The notes beneath the pieces were generated by a model that saw only the letters and a list, made by a program, of their open reading frames with translations, did no database searches and was not told the DNA's origin. Shown here one piece after another: positions 23,028 through 35,233 of a stretch of 64,000 bases of DNA (positions are counted from its first letter, which is position 1; each line of letters starts with the position of its first letter). This stretch comes from Prochilodus magdalenae (lineage: Eukaryota > Chordata > Actinopteri > Characiformes > Prochilodontidae), in assembly GCA_024036415.1 (NCBI GenBank), contig JAMWET010003585.1, positions 210,001-274,000 of the forward strand. Direction: 5' to 3'. The translations under genes were made by a program, and so were the position numbers.

Positions 23028-25332
23028 ATTAAATCACAGCCTGAGTATCTAAACCTGGATTAATCACACTCTGAGTATCTAAACCTGGATTAATAACAGC
23101 CTGAGTATCTAAACCTAGATTAATCACAATCTGAGTATCTAAACCTGGATTAATCACACTCAGAGTATCTAAACCTGGATTAATCACAATCTGAGTATCC
23201 AAACCTGGATTAATCACACTCTGAGTATCTAAACCTGGATTAATAACAGCCTGAGTATCTAAACCTGGATTAATCACACTCTGAGTATCTAAACCTGGAT
23301 TAATCACAATCTGAGTATCTAAACCTGGATTAATCACACTCTGAGTATCTAAACCTGGATTAATCACACTCTGAGTATCTAAACCTGGATTAATTTCACC
23401 CTGAGTATCTAAACCTGGATTAATAACAGCCTGAGTATCTAAACCTGGATTAATCACACTCTGAGTATCTAAACCTGGATTAATCACAATCTGAGTATCT
23501 AAACCTGGATTAATCACACTCTGAGTATCTAAACCTGGATTAATCACACTCTGAGTATCTAAACCTGGATTAATTTCACCCTGAGTATCCAAACCTGACT
23601 TAATAACAGCCTGAGTATCTAAGCCTCAGTTAATTAAACTCTGAGTATCTAAACCTCGATTAATCACACTCTGAGTATCTAAACCTGGATTAATCACACC
23701 CTGAGTATCTAAACCTGGATTAATCACACCCTGAGTATCTAAACCTGGATTAATAACAGCCTGAGTATCCAAACCTGACTTAATAACAGCCTGAGTATCC
23801 AAACCTGACCTAATCACAGCCTGAGTATCTAAACCTCAGTTAATTAAACTCTGAGTATCTAAACCTCAGTTAATTAAACTCTGAGTATCTAAACCTGGAT
23901 TAATAACAGCCTAAGTATCTAAACCTGGATTAATAACAGCCTAAGTATCTAAACCTGGATTAATAACAGCCTAAGTATCTAAACCTGGATTAATCACACT
24001 CTGAGTATCTAAACCTGGATTAATCACACTCTGAGTATCTAAACCTGGATTAATAACAGCCTGAGTATCTAAACCTGGATTAATCACAGCCTGAGTATCT
24101 AAACCTGGATTAATCACACTCTGAGTATCTAAACTTGGATTAATCACACTCTGAGTATCTAAACTTGGATTAATCACACTCTGAGTATCTAAACCTGGAT
24201 TAATCACACTCTGAGTATCTAAACCTGGATTAATCACAATCTGAGTATCTAAACCTGGATTAATCACACTCTGAGTATCTAAACCTGGATTAATAACAGC
24301 CTGAGTATCTAAACCTGGATTAATCACACTCTGAGTATCTAAACCTGGATTAATCACAATCTGAGTATCTAAACCTGGATTAATCACACTCTGAGTATCT
24401 AAACCTGGATTAATCACACCCTGAGTATCTAAACCTGGATTAATAACAGCCTGAGTATCCAAACCTGACTTAATAACAGCCTGAGTATCTAAACCTGGAT
24501 TAATCACAGCCTGAGTATCTAAACCTCAGTTAATTAAACTCTGAGTATCTAAACCTGGATTAATAACAGCCTAAGTATCTAAACCTGGATTAATAACAGC
24601 CTAAGTATCTAAACCTGGATTAATCACACTCTGAGTATCTAAACCTCGATTAATAACAGCCTGAGTATCTAAACCTGGATTAATCACACTGAGTATCTAA
24701 ACCTCAATTAATCACACTCTGAGTATGTAAACCTGGATTAATCACACTCTGAGTATCTAAACCTGGATTATTTACACTCTGAGTATCTAAACCTGGATTA
24801 ATCACACTCTGAGTATCTAAACTTGGATTAATCACACTCTGAGTATCTAAACCTGGATTAATCACACTCTGAGTATCCAAACCTGGATTATTCACACTCT
24901 GAGTATCTAAACCTGGATTAATCACACTCTGAGTAACTAAGGATGGATTAATCACACTCTGAGTATCTAAACCTGGATTAATAACAGCCTGAGCATATTC
25001 AACCTGGATTAATCTCAATCTGAATATCTAAACAAATAAATAATTACACTCTGAGTATCTAAACCTAAATGAAGTACAGCCTAAGAATCTAAATCACACA
25101 ATGGTAATCAGTACCTGAATTAATCACAATATAAACATCTAAACCTGGATTAATCATAATCTGAGTATCTAAACCTGGATTAATCACAATCTGGGTATCT
25201 AACCCTGGTTTAACCAGCCTTAGAATCTAATCCTGGATTAACCACAGCCTACATATCTAATTTGGAATTAACCGAACTGAGGATTTAAACTTGGATTAAA
25301 TAGCCTGTGTATCTAAACTTGTGTTAATCTGT
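23028..25332. repeat. 30-bp-unit minisatellite, ~77 units
   Basis: Unit CTGAGTATCTAAACCTGGAT + TAATCACACT. From 23041 to about 24690 all units are exactly 30 bp and differ mainly in the last six bases (cacact, aacagc, cacaat, cacacc, ttcacc). A 2-bp loss near 24690 shifts the register. From about 25010 units are increasingly diverged and irregular until they fade out near 25332. Only one of six frames lacks a stop in the consensus unit (minus strand, decapeptide SVINPGLDTQ). Variant units carrying 'ctcagt' or 'ctaagt' put stops in that frame, so coding is unlikely. Confidence 0.97.
23221..23580. repeat. Higher-order repeat: perfect tandem 180-bp duplication within the minisatellite
   Basis: Units in the order aacagc, cacact, cacaat, cacact, cacact, ttcacc occur at 23221-23400 and again, base for base, at 23401-23580. 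This indicates recent unequal exchange or slippage of a six-unit block. Confidence 0.93.
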
Positions 25333-26305
25333 GGTTTTACAGTGTTGCAGTTAGGGTGGCCACTTTCATATATCATAACCTATCATTACCTATATAACAC
25401 ATAAATGATTGCTCATGAAAAAATTGAAAAGGCATATCTTTGGACACGAACATGAGGCCATGGCACACATGGTATTGTTTGCGAGTGAACATTTTAAATA
25501 GCATCCGTCCAGGTATTGCACCAGACTGAGAGCTGAAAAACTGACTGTCCGTCCTAAAACTGGACACGTGGCCACCATACCCACAGTACAGTGGCCCTTG
25601 TGGCCATGGGGTCCTGAGCGACTGCTAATGCTGCTCTTTAGGTAGAGCTGGCACTGGTAGCCTTAATTCATTACTTTGCACATCCGAGTGTGGATGATCA
25701 ATGCAGGAACCAATCAGGGTGGATTTAAAGGCCATGCATATGTGGAAAAAAAGAAAGGAAGAGTACATCGTGAATGCCCCCAGCCTGTTTAGCGATTTTC
25801 CTTTTAGCCCCTCCCACTCGTCAATCACTGTCTCACTTCTCAAGCCATTCAGGCTACATAAATGTGAAATTCTCAGCATTCCCAGATATTTTCAATAGTC
25901 TCCAGCTGAGATACAGAGGTTCAAAGTGCTTATTGATTTGCGTCTTACCAAAGTTTGAATGCATGCTGTGCTCCACGCTGTCACCAGATAAAAGGCTTGC
26001 CAACTATCTCTCATCTCCACTCCCCAAAAAAGTAGCAGCTGAGAGATTGCCGCATTTTCATGTCCCTTTCAATTTAGTGATGTTGAACTCATTGGTATTG
26101 GAAATGTAATATACAAAAATCATTTCACAGTACAATCAAATGCCAAGCTTAAATGCAGATTTGATTAGATTATTCGGAGCTTAATTAGCCAGCTTCATTT
26201 AAAAACTGCTGCCTCATTTAAAAATGAGGACACAGTCTGGACCGCAATCTATCCCTGCTGAAGACTCTTTATGGGGAGATTGTACGGGGAACCGTTAGCA
26301 ATAGT
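25333..26305. other. Apparently single-copy DNA, no gene recognised
   Basis: No transposon ends or tandem units. The 26120-26280 part ('gatttgattagattattcgg', 'cttaattagccagc') has homeodomain-like TAATTA/TTAATT words, a weak hint of regulatory DNA. Confidence 0.35.
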
Positions 26306-26307
26306 CT

Positions 26308-26820
26308 TGCACCCAGAAGGAATCAAGGAATGAAACTTGATGGGTAGGTCTGACATCATGTTTCATGTTTGGTTGCACATGTGACATGTGCCTTATCTCT
26401 GAACCTGACTGACCCAGCAGCCACGATACAGTCATTCAAGCAGTGATGCTCTCTATATTGTTAATGCCAGCACTATTGGCAGAAGGCTGTACGATGCAGG
26501 ACTACATCGACATAGACCATTACGACAACTGCCCTTAACACAACGTGGTGGCATGCCTGACTGTCATGATGATCTTCAGTGACGAGTCCCGCTTCTATCT
26601 TGGTGGAGACGTCACCATCCAGAGAGCCTGGTGTCACTTCACCTCCACCCCTACTGCTACATCTGCAGGAACTGTGTGAGAATATTCAAGCTGCATGGGA
26701 TGGATTATCACAGGACACCATTAGGAACCTCTACAACTCCATACCGAGACTTTTGACATGTTGCTACTCTGTGTAGCTCAATAGATATTGCCAACATTGC
26801 TATCCGACACTTCCCTCAGT
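26308..26820 (+). mobile_element. Family C Tc1-like element, copy 6
   Basis: Starts 'tgcacccagaaggaatcaag'. It keeps short forms of the 'ttaatgccagcactattggc', 'cagtgacgagtcccgcttct' (SDESRF) and 'tcacaggacaccattaggaa' blocks. The 3' end is shortened, with 'atccgacacttccctcagta' replacing the usual terminus. Confidence 0.78.
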
Positions 26821-26836
26821 ATGTGTAACTGGCTAA

Positions 26837-26886
26837 CTCTAGTTCCTCCCAAAGGTGTTCAGTAGAGTTGAGGTCAGGGCTCTCTT
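26837..26886 (-). pseudogene. Tc1-like transposase fragment (third catalytic residue block), left half
   Basis: On the minus strand it reads ESPDLNSTEHLWEELEL, the Tc1 signature containing the catalytic Glu (usual [11 protein letters not shown]). It is cut off at 26886 by unrelated DNA; the adjoining block lies at 27301-27380. Confidence 0.7.
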
Positions 26887-27300
26887 AGCCCTTTTCCACC
26901 AACATGGTGCCGGTGCCACACTCTCAAACCGTTGGCACCACAAAAAAATGGTTTGTGACCGTAAAAATAAGTGGCGTTCCAGCACCATCAACTCACTGGT
27001 TCGGAACCGTGGAACACTTGGCGCAAGAGAAGATGATCTGCACTGAGCTGAACTCAGCAAATGCTAAAAAAATTGGTTCTTCATGGCAAGATATATGCCC
27101 TCAATCAGGAAGTCAAGTTTGCACTTGTTCCGCCATGTTGTTTTTATGCATTGCTCACCGAATTCTGCTTCCAGACTAAGTACCGCCCACCTCGCGATAC
27201 ATAATCACTCGGCTCTCAAACCAGTGGACAAGGCTGCCCGTTCTTAAAGCGTTCAGTAGAACCTGGGAACCAGCACGGGCACAAGCACTGGTACTTTGTT
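26887..27300. mobile_element. Insertion splitting a Tc1 fragment (possible MITE R)
   Basis: Starts 'cccttttccaccaacatggt', a word typical of a common fish hAT-type non-autonomous element. The right side holds 'ggaaccagcacggg' and 'gcactggtactttg', roughly complementary to the left 'ggtgccggtgcca' motif. Both flanks join as one Tc1 element if it is removed. Terminal repeats are imperfect. Confidence 0.5.
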
Positions 27301-27380
27301 GAGGAATGTGTGTGCCAGTTCTTCCATCCAAACCTCTCCCGACCATGCCTTTAGGGCCTTGCTTTTTTCAATGGCGGCCT
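27301..27380 (-). pseudogene. Tc1-like transposase fragment, right half
   Basis: 'gtgccagttcttccatccaa' and 'catgcctttagggccttgct' match the minus-strand pattern that precedes the SPDLN block in a widespread fish Tc1 element (usual 'agttcttccacaccaaactc…atgtctttatggaccttgct'). No intact frame. Confidence 0.55.
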
Positions 27381-27596
27381 AGTTACCAAGTGAGTGTTCT
27401 TACAGTCTGTAGATGATTTTGTTTTAGTGTAGTTTATTTAAAACTTCTTGTTTTGATTTATCTATTTGCTTTCCAGCCTGCTTCACATTGGACTTTAATA
27501 AGTCCCGCTGCTTGCACTTGCTGCCTGCTACCTCATTTACATCACTTCCCACTATGTTACAGTAACTGGCACTTGGAGCAGGTGTTATTTGAATCG

Positions 27597-27660
27597 TGGA
27601 TCATTCTCAGCACCGCAGTGACACTGATACGGTGATGGCGTGTTACGCTGGGATCAGACA
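27597..27660 (+). repeat. Family L repeat, short fragment
   Basis: 'tggatcattctcagcaccgc' then 'gtgacactgatacggtgatg' matches the segment near 9727-9770. Confidence 0.6.
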
Positions 27661-27740
27661 GGATGGCATTATATCTGATTAGGTAAGCATAGTGCTTTAT
27701 ATTTGTATCATTTCATAACAATTACTTACAATCATCCTTC

Positions 27741-28236
27741 ATCGAAAAGACTGCAATGGTGTCGTGCCAGACTGTCATGGAGTGACTCAGAATGGCAGCG
27801 GGTCATCTTTAATGATGAGTCCCACTTTTGTTATGATGGAGACCGTCAACAAATCCATTTGTGGAGGCACTGTGGTCAGGGCCAGGATGAACATGTCACA
27901 TGTCACACATCCAGAAGGCCTGGTGTTACTCTGCCTTCCTTCCTACCGCACAGGAACTGTGTGAGACTATTCAAACTGCATGGGATGGATTATCACAGGA
28001 CACCATTAGGAACCTCTACAACTCCATACTGAGACTTCTGGAATGGTGTGCAAGCAAACATGGCGGCCCAACACCATATTGAGAGACACTACTCCTGTAT
28101 GTGTAGCTCAGTAAATATTGTCCACTATTTAATTCATCATAATTTATTGTTCCTGGTAACCTTTATCTTCCTTCCCAATAGGATTACAATCAGACACTTC
28201 CCTCTGGGGGCAGGTATTCTCTTGATGACGAGTGTA
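27741..28236 (+). mobile_element. Family C Tc1-like element, copy 7 (3' half)
   Basis: Begins abruptly at 'cgaaaagactgcaatggtgt' and runs to the terminal 'ttgatgacgagtgta'. The frame 27703-28032 gives a clean view of the first catalytic-Asp region: WSDSEWQRVIFNDESHF, then WRHCGQ. Another frame shows the C-terminal WDGLSQDTIRNLYNSI. The region between these, which should hold the second Asp and Glu, is absent. Confidence 0.82.
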
Positions 28237-29353
28237 TCATATAGAACCCATTCTGACCCCATTTCTAGAACAAAAGGATGAAATACAAGGTACAATGGTT
28301 GTGTATAAGTTACATTGGTATTTTGGCTTTAAAGTAGCTACAGATTAGGGATAATGATTCATTAAAAAAACAAGGTGCCTTGAGATGCCACAGATGAACC
28401 ACTTTTGGTCCATGGAGGCTTTTTAAGTAAGTGTTTTCAGTTGAATCTTTTAAAGAACGTAAATTGAAATGACTCTGCTATGGCAAGAAACCTCGCTTTC
28501 AAGGAACCTTATTATTTCTAAGAAAACAAGAGACGAAGCCATGATAGCAGTCATTTGGTGATGCCTGTGGGTCATTGAGACCACCAGTAACCAACTCAAC
28601 AGCTCATTTAGGATTGCATTTATCATTTTAATGGTGCTTTCTTTCCAGTGCAATATGCTCCACTGCCTAAAAGCCTAAAGTACAGAAACTGTGTAGCTCT
28701 CCAGTCCATTTTGCACTGTGCTACAAAAAGACAATGTGACTATAATGCAACCAAAAGCTCCGTTCCCCAAAGTCCTGTAATGCATTTTTCATATTCTTCA
28801 GATATAAAAGGGCATGAAAGACACAAGAAAAGAAATGTCTGAAAGAGCAAAACTGAGGCCTACCGATAATTAAAGGGTGTAGAACTGACAGAATTCCACT
28901 ATGCTACATGTTCCTTCTGTTCCTCACCATCTACATGATTCTAGCCCCTGTGGCATTTCCCTGCACCCTGCACAATAATTTACAGCCCCTACTTTTCAGC
29001 CTCTGCTGACTAGCCATTGTGTAGAAAGTTAGGGCACATGCTTTACTGAAAACCTTTTGTTGTGTATTGCCCAAAGCTAGAGCAAAGAAGAGAGGAAAAG
29101 TCCCTTTTTCATTTTTGTACTTCTTACTTATGTGATAGATGTGCCCCAGCTAAAGCACCAACTGCCAGCACAGTAAATAGATTGCAACTTTGGGATGCCA
29201 AACCTGTGGATTCCATCAATCACTGTATGCACTGTATAAGCCAACAGCTAGCATGGGTGAATTTGTGCATGATCTAAAATGCATAATTACTACACATTAA
29301 AAGGTTCTCTAGGGAACCTAAGTTGGTTCTTCTGTGCATTCATCCAAAGAACA
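28237..29353. other. Mostly unassigned
   Basis: 28360-28520 ('aaggtgccttgagatgccac', 'gaaccacttttggtcc', 'caaggaacctta') and 29300-29330 ('aaaggttctctagggaacc') look like remnants of a common fish 'aaaggttc' MITE. Nothing else recognised. Confidence 0.35.
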
Positions 29354-29355
29354 TA

Positions 29356-29838
29356 CAGGGGTTGGACAATGAAACTGAAACACCTGTCATTTTAGTGTGG
29401 GAGGTCTCATGGCTAAATTGGACCAGCCTGGTGGCCAATCTTCATTAATTGCACAATGCACCAGTAAGAGCGTGAAGTGCGAAGGTTCAGTTAGCAGGTA
29501 AGAGCACAGTGTAGCACAGACAAATTGTTGGTGCACGTCTTGCTGGTGCATCTGTGACCAAGACAGCAAGTCTTTGTGATGTATCAAGAGCCACGGTATC
29601 CAGGGTAATGTCAGCATACCACCAAGAAGGACGAACCTCCACCAGCATCACGTAGTGACCTGGCCACTATCCTGCAAGAAGAATGGCTTAAAATCCCTCT
29701 GACCACTGTGCAGGACGCAGTATATGTCATTCCCAAGACCAACTGACGCTGTACTGGCCGCAAAAGGAGGCCCTACACCATACTAATAAATGATTGTGGT
29801 CTAAAACCAGGTGTTTCAGTTTCATTGTCCAACCCCTG
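29356..29838 (+). mobile_element. Family A Tc1-like deletion derivative, copy 5
   Basis: A 483-bp element with TA at 29354-29355 and 29839-29840 and intact ends. It has lost about 50 bp upstream of the helix-turn-helix coding region (the segment holding 'actgcaatgcacacaacatt' and MGDIPEF), so the frame has no start. Confidence 0.92.
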
Positions 29839-30182
29839 TAGATGCGAGGTGTCATAGAATACACTTCACAGATTATGTTTGACTGTTCTCTACATAGAGG
29901 TTTTGTGCCCAGATGTGGTTTTATATGCACATTTACACTCTATGATTTGGGTGCTAGGATGAAACGAGCTGTTATCCCTTATTTCGTGAGCTCATGAATA
30001 ATTGGATGAGCTCTTCTCTGATTGGCTGGTTGACAGTGAGGCACTGACATTGATCATAATGAAGCAACAGGTTAAAATAAAACACAACGAATCTCAGTGT
30101 GAAAATTAGCAAACTTTTTTGGAATTTTGGCTTTTACCGCCCTCTGTTGTAAATGTAGGATTTGTATTTGAAGGAGGAGGTT

Positions 30183-30240
30183 ACCCTTGTAAGTTGCTCT
30201 AGATTAGAGGATCAGATAAATGCCATGAAGGTAAATGTAT
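30183..30240 (+). repeat. SINE tail fragment
   Basis: 'cccttgtaagttgctctaga' then 'tagaggatcagataaatgcc' is a diverged form of the SINE/LINE tail seen at 5600 and 48680. No head is visible. Confidence 0.55.
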
Positions 30241-31469
30241 TGTAAATGTTGAATTAGGGGGATCCATACATCATAAAACACCGTATTACAGTCATATACT
30301 AGTATATGGTACTAAGTCATACCCACACAAAACTGTCTAGGGTTTTAATTAGGATCTCGGCCCTGACTGTGACAAAGACACACTGCCCCTATGTGTTGCA
30401 CTTGTCGTGGTAGATGAACCCAACGTAGAGGTGTGTGCCTAACTGGTTGCACTGGGCGGTAGCTCAGTCCATGAGCCCGTGGCCGGCCAGCTTAAGCTCT
30501 GTTCATCGTAGCGTTCAGGTTTTTATCCGCTGATGGAGGGATGTCCATCAAAGGAAAAAGAGAGAGAGTGTCAAACACAGTCTTCGACGCCCTAAGGTTT
30601 CCCACCGTTGCTCCAGCCGCCATTTCCGGCTAAACCCACAGTTTATAAAACCCCAGTGATCGGCGCCCCCATGTGGTGAGAATCAGTATCTGCCCCTAGA
30701 TACTAACTTTCCCTTAACACTGAGCATGTTCATAATAAACAGCCTATTAGTGAACATGGGATTCGGCCAGTCTGTTACAATACAATGGCTTTAATGCTCA
30801 CTAACTTACCTGCCGACCACCCATCTTCCACAATTGGAGGTTTGCAGATGCTTATCCAGGGAAAACCATTTTCACTCCACAACTGTGCCCAAGCAGGCGA
30901 AAATGTACTTTCAGCATGACAGCACTGTAGCTGAATGCTTTGTCTAGGTCTATCTAAGCTTATTGTTTGAACCCCTGTCTGTTCTCTCTGTTGTCCTGCT
31001 GTGGCCTCATTAAGTAACATTGTCTCCCGAGAGAATATAAAAACAAGGTCAGCTGCAGGGTCAAACGTTTTCCAAAATAGTTAGACTATCAGCACAGGTT
31101 CTTTTTCTAAAGGCCATTTTACTGAATTCAATGTTGTTTGTACAGGCTGGCCACTAGCCAGGTCAAATATACGCATGCTAAGCTAGGGCAATCTTTCAGT
31201 CTCCTCCTGTTTGCACTGCGGTGTGCTGAAATGAATTCTAATGGGATGCTGCCCGTATCACCTGGAAAGCATGTTGTAATTAGTTGTCCATTTTATGTTC
31301 ATGCCTGATTACCCTTGCCAGTGCACCTGACTGAGTAAATGGATTTAATTCCATCTACACTCATCAGAACCGTAATGGCTGTTTTTGATCGTTTGGTACC
31401 CTGCAAGAGCCATTTATCGCCTTGCACGTGTAATTCTTATGCACTGGGAATGCTGTTTAGTTGGATCTC
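30241..31469. other. Apparently single-copy DNA, no gene recognised
   Basis: No repeat termini seen. 31180-31440 has balanced composition and 'gtaattagttgtcc' and 'ggatttaattcc' words that could mark a conserved non-coding element. Confidence 0.35.
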
Positions 31470-31740
31470 TCTCTCTGTGGTTCGTGTAGGTCTCCCAGAT
31501 CCTTCACGTCACTGGTGCGTGCCTTGTTCTATCCACTGACACCAACAGTGTGCTATGGTAGTATGTGCATGATGGTATGGAGTGCCATGCATCAGTAAGA
31601 CCACCCCGCTATCCCTCTTTCCAATGGAAGGCCGAGTGTGTAACCTGATTCATTCGCATGTGCCACAATGTCAAACCTACCCACCAATTTCATTCCTTTG
31701 GGTTGATCCCTTATGGGGGCAACATGTGTATGTTGTAGTC
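31470..31740 (-). mobile_element. Family C Tc1-like element, copy 8 (5' part)
   Basis: Minus-strand counterpart of the N-terminal region in copy 3. 'ctctctctgtggttcgtgta' and 'cccagatccttcacgtcact' are the reverse complement of 7965-8010, and 'acaatgtcaaacctacccac' leads to a worn end (ggttgatcccttatgggggc). Confidence 0.72.
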
Positions 31741-33207
31741 ATGTTCTGGATGGTGCTGCTGGTGTGACCAGATCGAGGGCTCTAGGGCAAGGCTCTAGGG
31801 CCTGGTGTTTAATAAACTAGCTCTTCTCACAGTGAAACTACTGCATTACACTGCATACATACCACTGAAGTAGGTATCACCAACTGCCTGTGGGGATATT
31901 ACTTTAGTCAACTATGGGGATCATGGGAAGTGTAGTTCTGCCAGAAGGACCCAACAGGCAAAAGTGATGTGTGATGTGTGATGGTGGCATAGGCAACATC
32001 CTGGCCCCAGATCTTGAAGCATTTGCACCCTCGCAGATCCTCCAACTGGATATGTATAACAGGGACAGATCCAATTCCCTGGACAACAGGAACGGGGCCA
32101 AACTGGTGGTGGGGGAGAGGAAGGAGGACATAGAATCAGCGTAAGGTGAAGCCTTCTACAGACAGGTGCAATTGGCCAGAGTTATGAATGAATGAGTGAC
32201 ATAGCACTGGAGTCTTTCTGCCTGGACTTGCGCTAAGGCCTTCATTTCATAGACTCAATGAAGAGAGGAGGAGAACCCAGAAGTGTGGTACAGGGCTAAG
32301 TTTGGTTCATGTCCGGGTTGTTTTCTCCTTGAGTCCCTGCACCCCCAAAATAACTTTGCACCAGCCTGTAGTCCCCAGTAGTTTAGCTCCACCTATTCAT
32401 GATAAGGAGTGTATCAGTCTGGGCTAGATCAGAAGAGAGCTCGTATCAGGCTTACAGGTACACGCAAAAAACAACATTAATATGACTGATTTGCTGGATA
32501 AACCCACATTAATGGGAAAAATATTAATAAAGTAAAAAAAATAAAGTGCAGAAAATGTTGGCCAACTCTTCCAAAAGTGCTTCAGGAAATGCATTCCCTT
32601 CACCTCAGTGATTGAACAGAAGCTGTCAGGCTCGGAAGAACAAAGTCTTGCAGAAGTACAAGCGGAACTGAGGTTTTACTATCCGTAGGCGTTGTCTTTC
32701 ATTGTCCACAAACATTGCAGGCCATCTCTTCTTCTTTTGATCTCTGGTTTTGGCTGCGCTGGTCTTTTCTCATCTCCTGTCTCTACAACACGGTGCTCTT
32801 GATATTCTTTGGCTCAGGGGCCGCGACAACAGCCCCTGTGTCTGCCCAAATCAAAGCAGGGTTATCATTATCCACAGGGGTCTTCCTTGTCTCCACTCCA
32901 CCTCTGTGTCTCTGAAAAAGTCGTATCCTGGTGTGCCTCTACAGCTCCCACCACAGTCTAGTGTTGCTTAAGTGAGAACAGCAGCTCTGGCTTAGATTAG
33001 GCCTGTTCAGACAGGCAGTCAGGCGATGGGGCTGCGTGGTATGGATGAAACTGTAGAACTGAAAGGACATTGCTACATGAGCTGATTGTGATGCTCCACC
33101 AAACTGCTACCTTAAACTTAGAGGCATGTCTTGTGTCATGTCCCCAATATGCTGTAGCACAATTTTATTACTATATAAACCAAAACCCTGAAAAACAGGC
33201 CCAGACC

Positions 33208-33209
<2 letters not shown>
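31741..33209. other. No recognised feature
   Basis: No transposon termini or domain-bearing frames. Short frames at 32715-32971 show no recognisable domain. Confidence 0.35.
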
Positions 33210-33271
<62 letters not shown>

Positions 33272-33288
33272 GTCTATCTGCCCGTCTC

Positions 33289-33380
<92 letters not shown>

Positions 33381-33412
33381 CCCGTCTCTCTCTCTATCTA
33401 TCTATCTACCCG

Positions 33413-33486
<74 letters not shown>

Positions 33487-33518
33487 CCCATCTCTCTATC
33501 TACCCGTCTATCTACCCG

Positions 33519-33599
<81 letters not shown>

Positions 33600-33606
33600 T
33601 TATCCG

Positions 33607-33697
<91 letters not shown>

Positions 33698-33714
33698 CTC
33701 TATCTATATATCTG

Positions 33715-33766
<52 letters not shown>

Positions 33767-33802
33767 CCTATCTATCTACCTATCTCTCTATCTACCCATC
33801 TC

Positions 33803-33857
<55 letters not shown>

Positions 33858-33870
33858 CTCTATCTACCCG

Positions 33871-33918
<48 letters not shown>

Positions 33919-33938
33919 CCTGTCTCTCTATCTATCTG
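33210..33938. repeat. Very long (TCTA)n microsatellite with variant units
   Basis: About 730 bases of TCTA, with interspersed 'cccgtctctc' and 'ctacctatct' variants at intervals. The long frame of repeated IYLS residues over this run is an artefact. True length may be under- or overestimated by assembly. Confidence 0.97.
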
Positions 33939-33942
33939 CCAG

Positions 33943-34299
33943 TGACTGCAAAATACATATATATGTATATATTTGACGAGATCACCTGAAAATTATCTGA
34001 TGGTCGAAATAACAGAAAGGCCTCCCCAAGCCTGTTTCGAACCGTCCTTGCTGTGTATTTTTGCCTGTCTGTAGCTCTGTTGTCCCGTGTGTTTGCTGCC
34101 TGACTTTGTTTTTAAGAAACCGCTGTTTATGGAATGTTCAGGATGGAAGCTCTCTGGCGCTCATTGTATCTGCCAGTAAAGCTAGAATTGAACCCTTCCT
34201 CACTATAAACCTTTCTCATCAGCTCTGTTGACATAGTCTGTAGTTGTATTTTGACTACACTTCATTTTTGACAGTAGGTTTTATACTACTGCTTCTTAA
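33943..34299. other. No recognised feature
   Basis: A short palindromic 'atatatatgtatatat' opens the region; nothing else recognised. Confidence 0.35.
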
Positions 34300-35233
34300 C
34301 AGTGGTGGATAGTAACAAAGTACATGTAATTTTTTACTATATACTGAAGTGTTTCCATTCTGGGGGTCTTTTTACTTTAACCCCACTACATTTTAAAGTT
34401 TAATATCTTACTTTACTCCACTACATTATGGCCAAATCTGCAGTTCCTTTTGGCTTATGTGCTCGTAAAAACGTAACGTGCTTACATAGGCTCCATGGAA
34501 ATGTACATTTCAGGCCTGGACTTCATCAAAGACCACTTGGAGGATGCTGGGTAAAGTAGGATGGGGTTAGTAAACAGATAAAACATGTCATCCCTGATTT
34601 TGTGTGTAAATGTGTTACATCCAGTCTCTTATGTCTCTAACACAGTCCTCTATCTTATTAAGGTGAAGTGGATCATCTGGTCTAGCAGAGATATACAGTT
34701 GCGTGTCATCAGCATAGCAGTGAAAATTTATGTTATGGTTTCTTATTATGGTACCGAGTGGTAGCATATATAAGGTAAATAATATAGGTCCTAGGACAGA
34801 TCCCTGTGGAACACCAAACTTTACTTTTGTGTGAGGGGACGATTGACCGTTTATATTTACAAACTGATAGCGGTCGCTTAAGTAAGAGCTGAATGATGAT
34901 GATTTATGATCTTATGATGATTTGACTAGACATTAGTGTCAGGCTAATTAATGAGCTTCTATTAAAGACTGGTGGACTGAGAGACACTAGAGTCTCTTCA
35001 CCTACACTGAGCTGATGAAGAGTCCTGTTCCAGAAATGATAATAGAACATTAGAGCCATAATAAATCATGCTCCTGTTACTCTCCATACTGAAGTACTTC
35101 TGAAGGTAAATACTTTAGTACTGGTCCTCCAGTGGAGGTCTAAAAGGAGGAACTTCTACTTTTACCAGAGGAATATTTTACCTTGGGTTTCTCCACTGTA
35201 ACTTAAGTACATGCTTTATTTTGTCCACCACTG
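34300..35233. mobile_element. Family G hAT-like non-autonomous element, copy 1
   Basis: Ends CAGTGGTGGATAGTAACAAA and, inverted, CAGTGGTGGACAAAATAAAG. Eight-base flanks CTTCTTAA and CTTGTTAT agree at six positions, fitting an aged 8-bp hAT target duplication. The interior matches the reverse complement of 44573-45779. A LINE fragment (34617-34905) lies inside. Confidence 0.72.
34617..34893 (-). pseudogene. LINE reverse transcriptase domain fragment
   Basis: About 90 codons open on the minus strand: [17 protein letters not shown], then [14 protein letters not shown] and, further on, [11 protein letters not shown]. These are the template-grip and catalytic YADD motifs of non-LTR retrotransposon reverse transcriptases, in the usual order. 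It ends [13 protein letters not shown] and then a TAA. It has no endonuclease, no start and no 3' tail, so it is a relic, though the frame is undamaged. It sits inside family G and is absent from the other copy. Confidence 0.9.

Noticed and set aside
23029..24507. Long minus-strand frames made of a repeating decapeptide (SVINPGLDTQ) as a secreted or structural repeat protein
   Set aside because: The unit is 30 bp with a single stop-free frame, so any array stays open by default. Variant units ('ctcagt', 'ctaagt') introduce stops, there is no flanking signal peptide or exon structure, and unit changes show no sign of protein-level constraint.
23028..25332. CRISPR-like array
   Set aside because: Units are contiguous with no unique spacers, and the genome is clearly animal.
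33070..33945. 291-codon plus-strand frame rich in IYLS repeats
   Set aside because: It is a translation of the TCTA microsatellite and has no unique domain.
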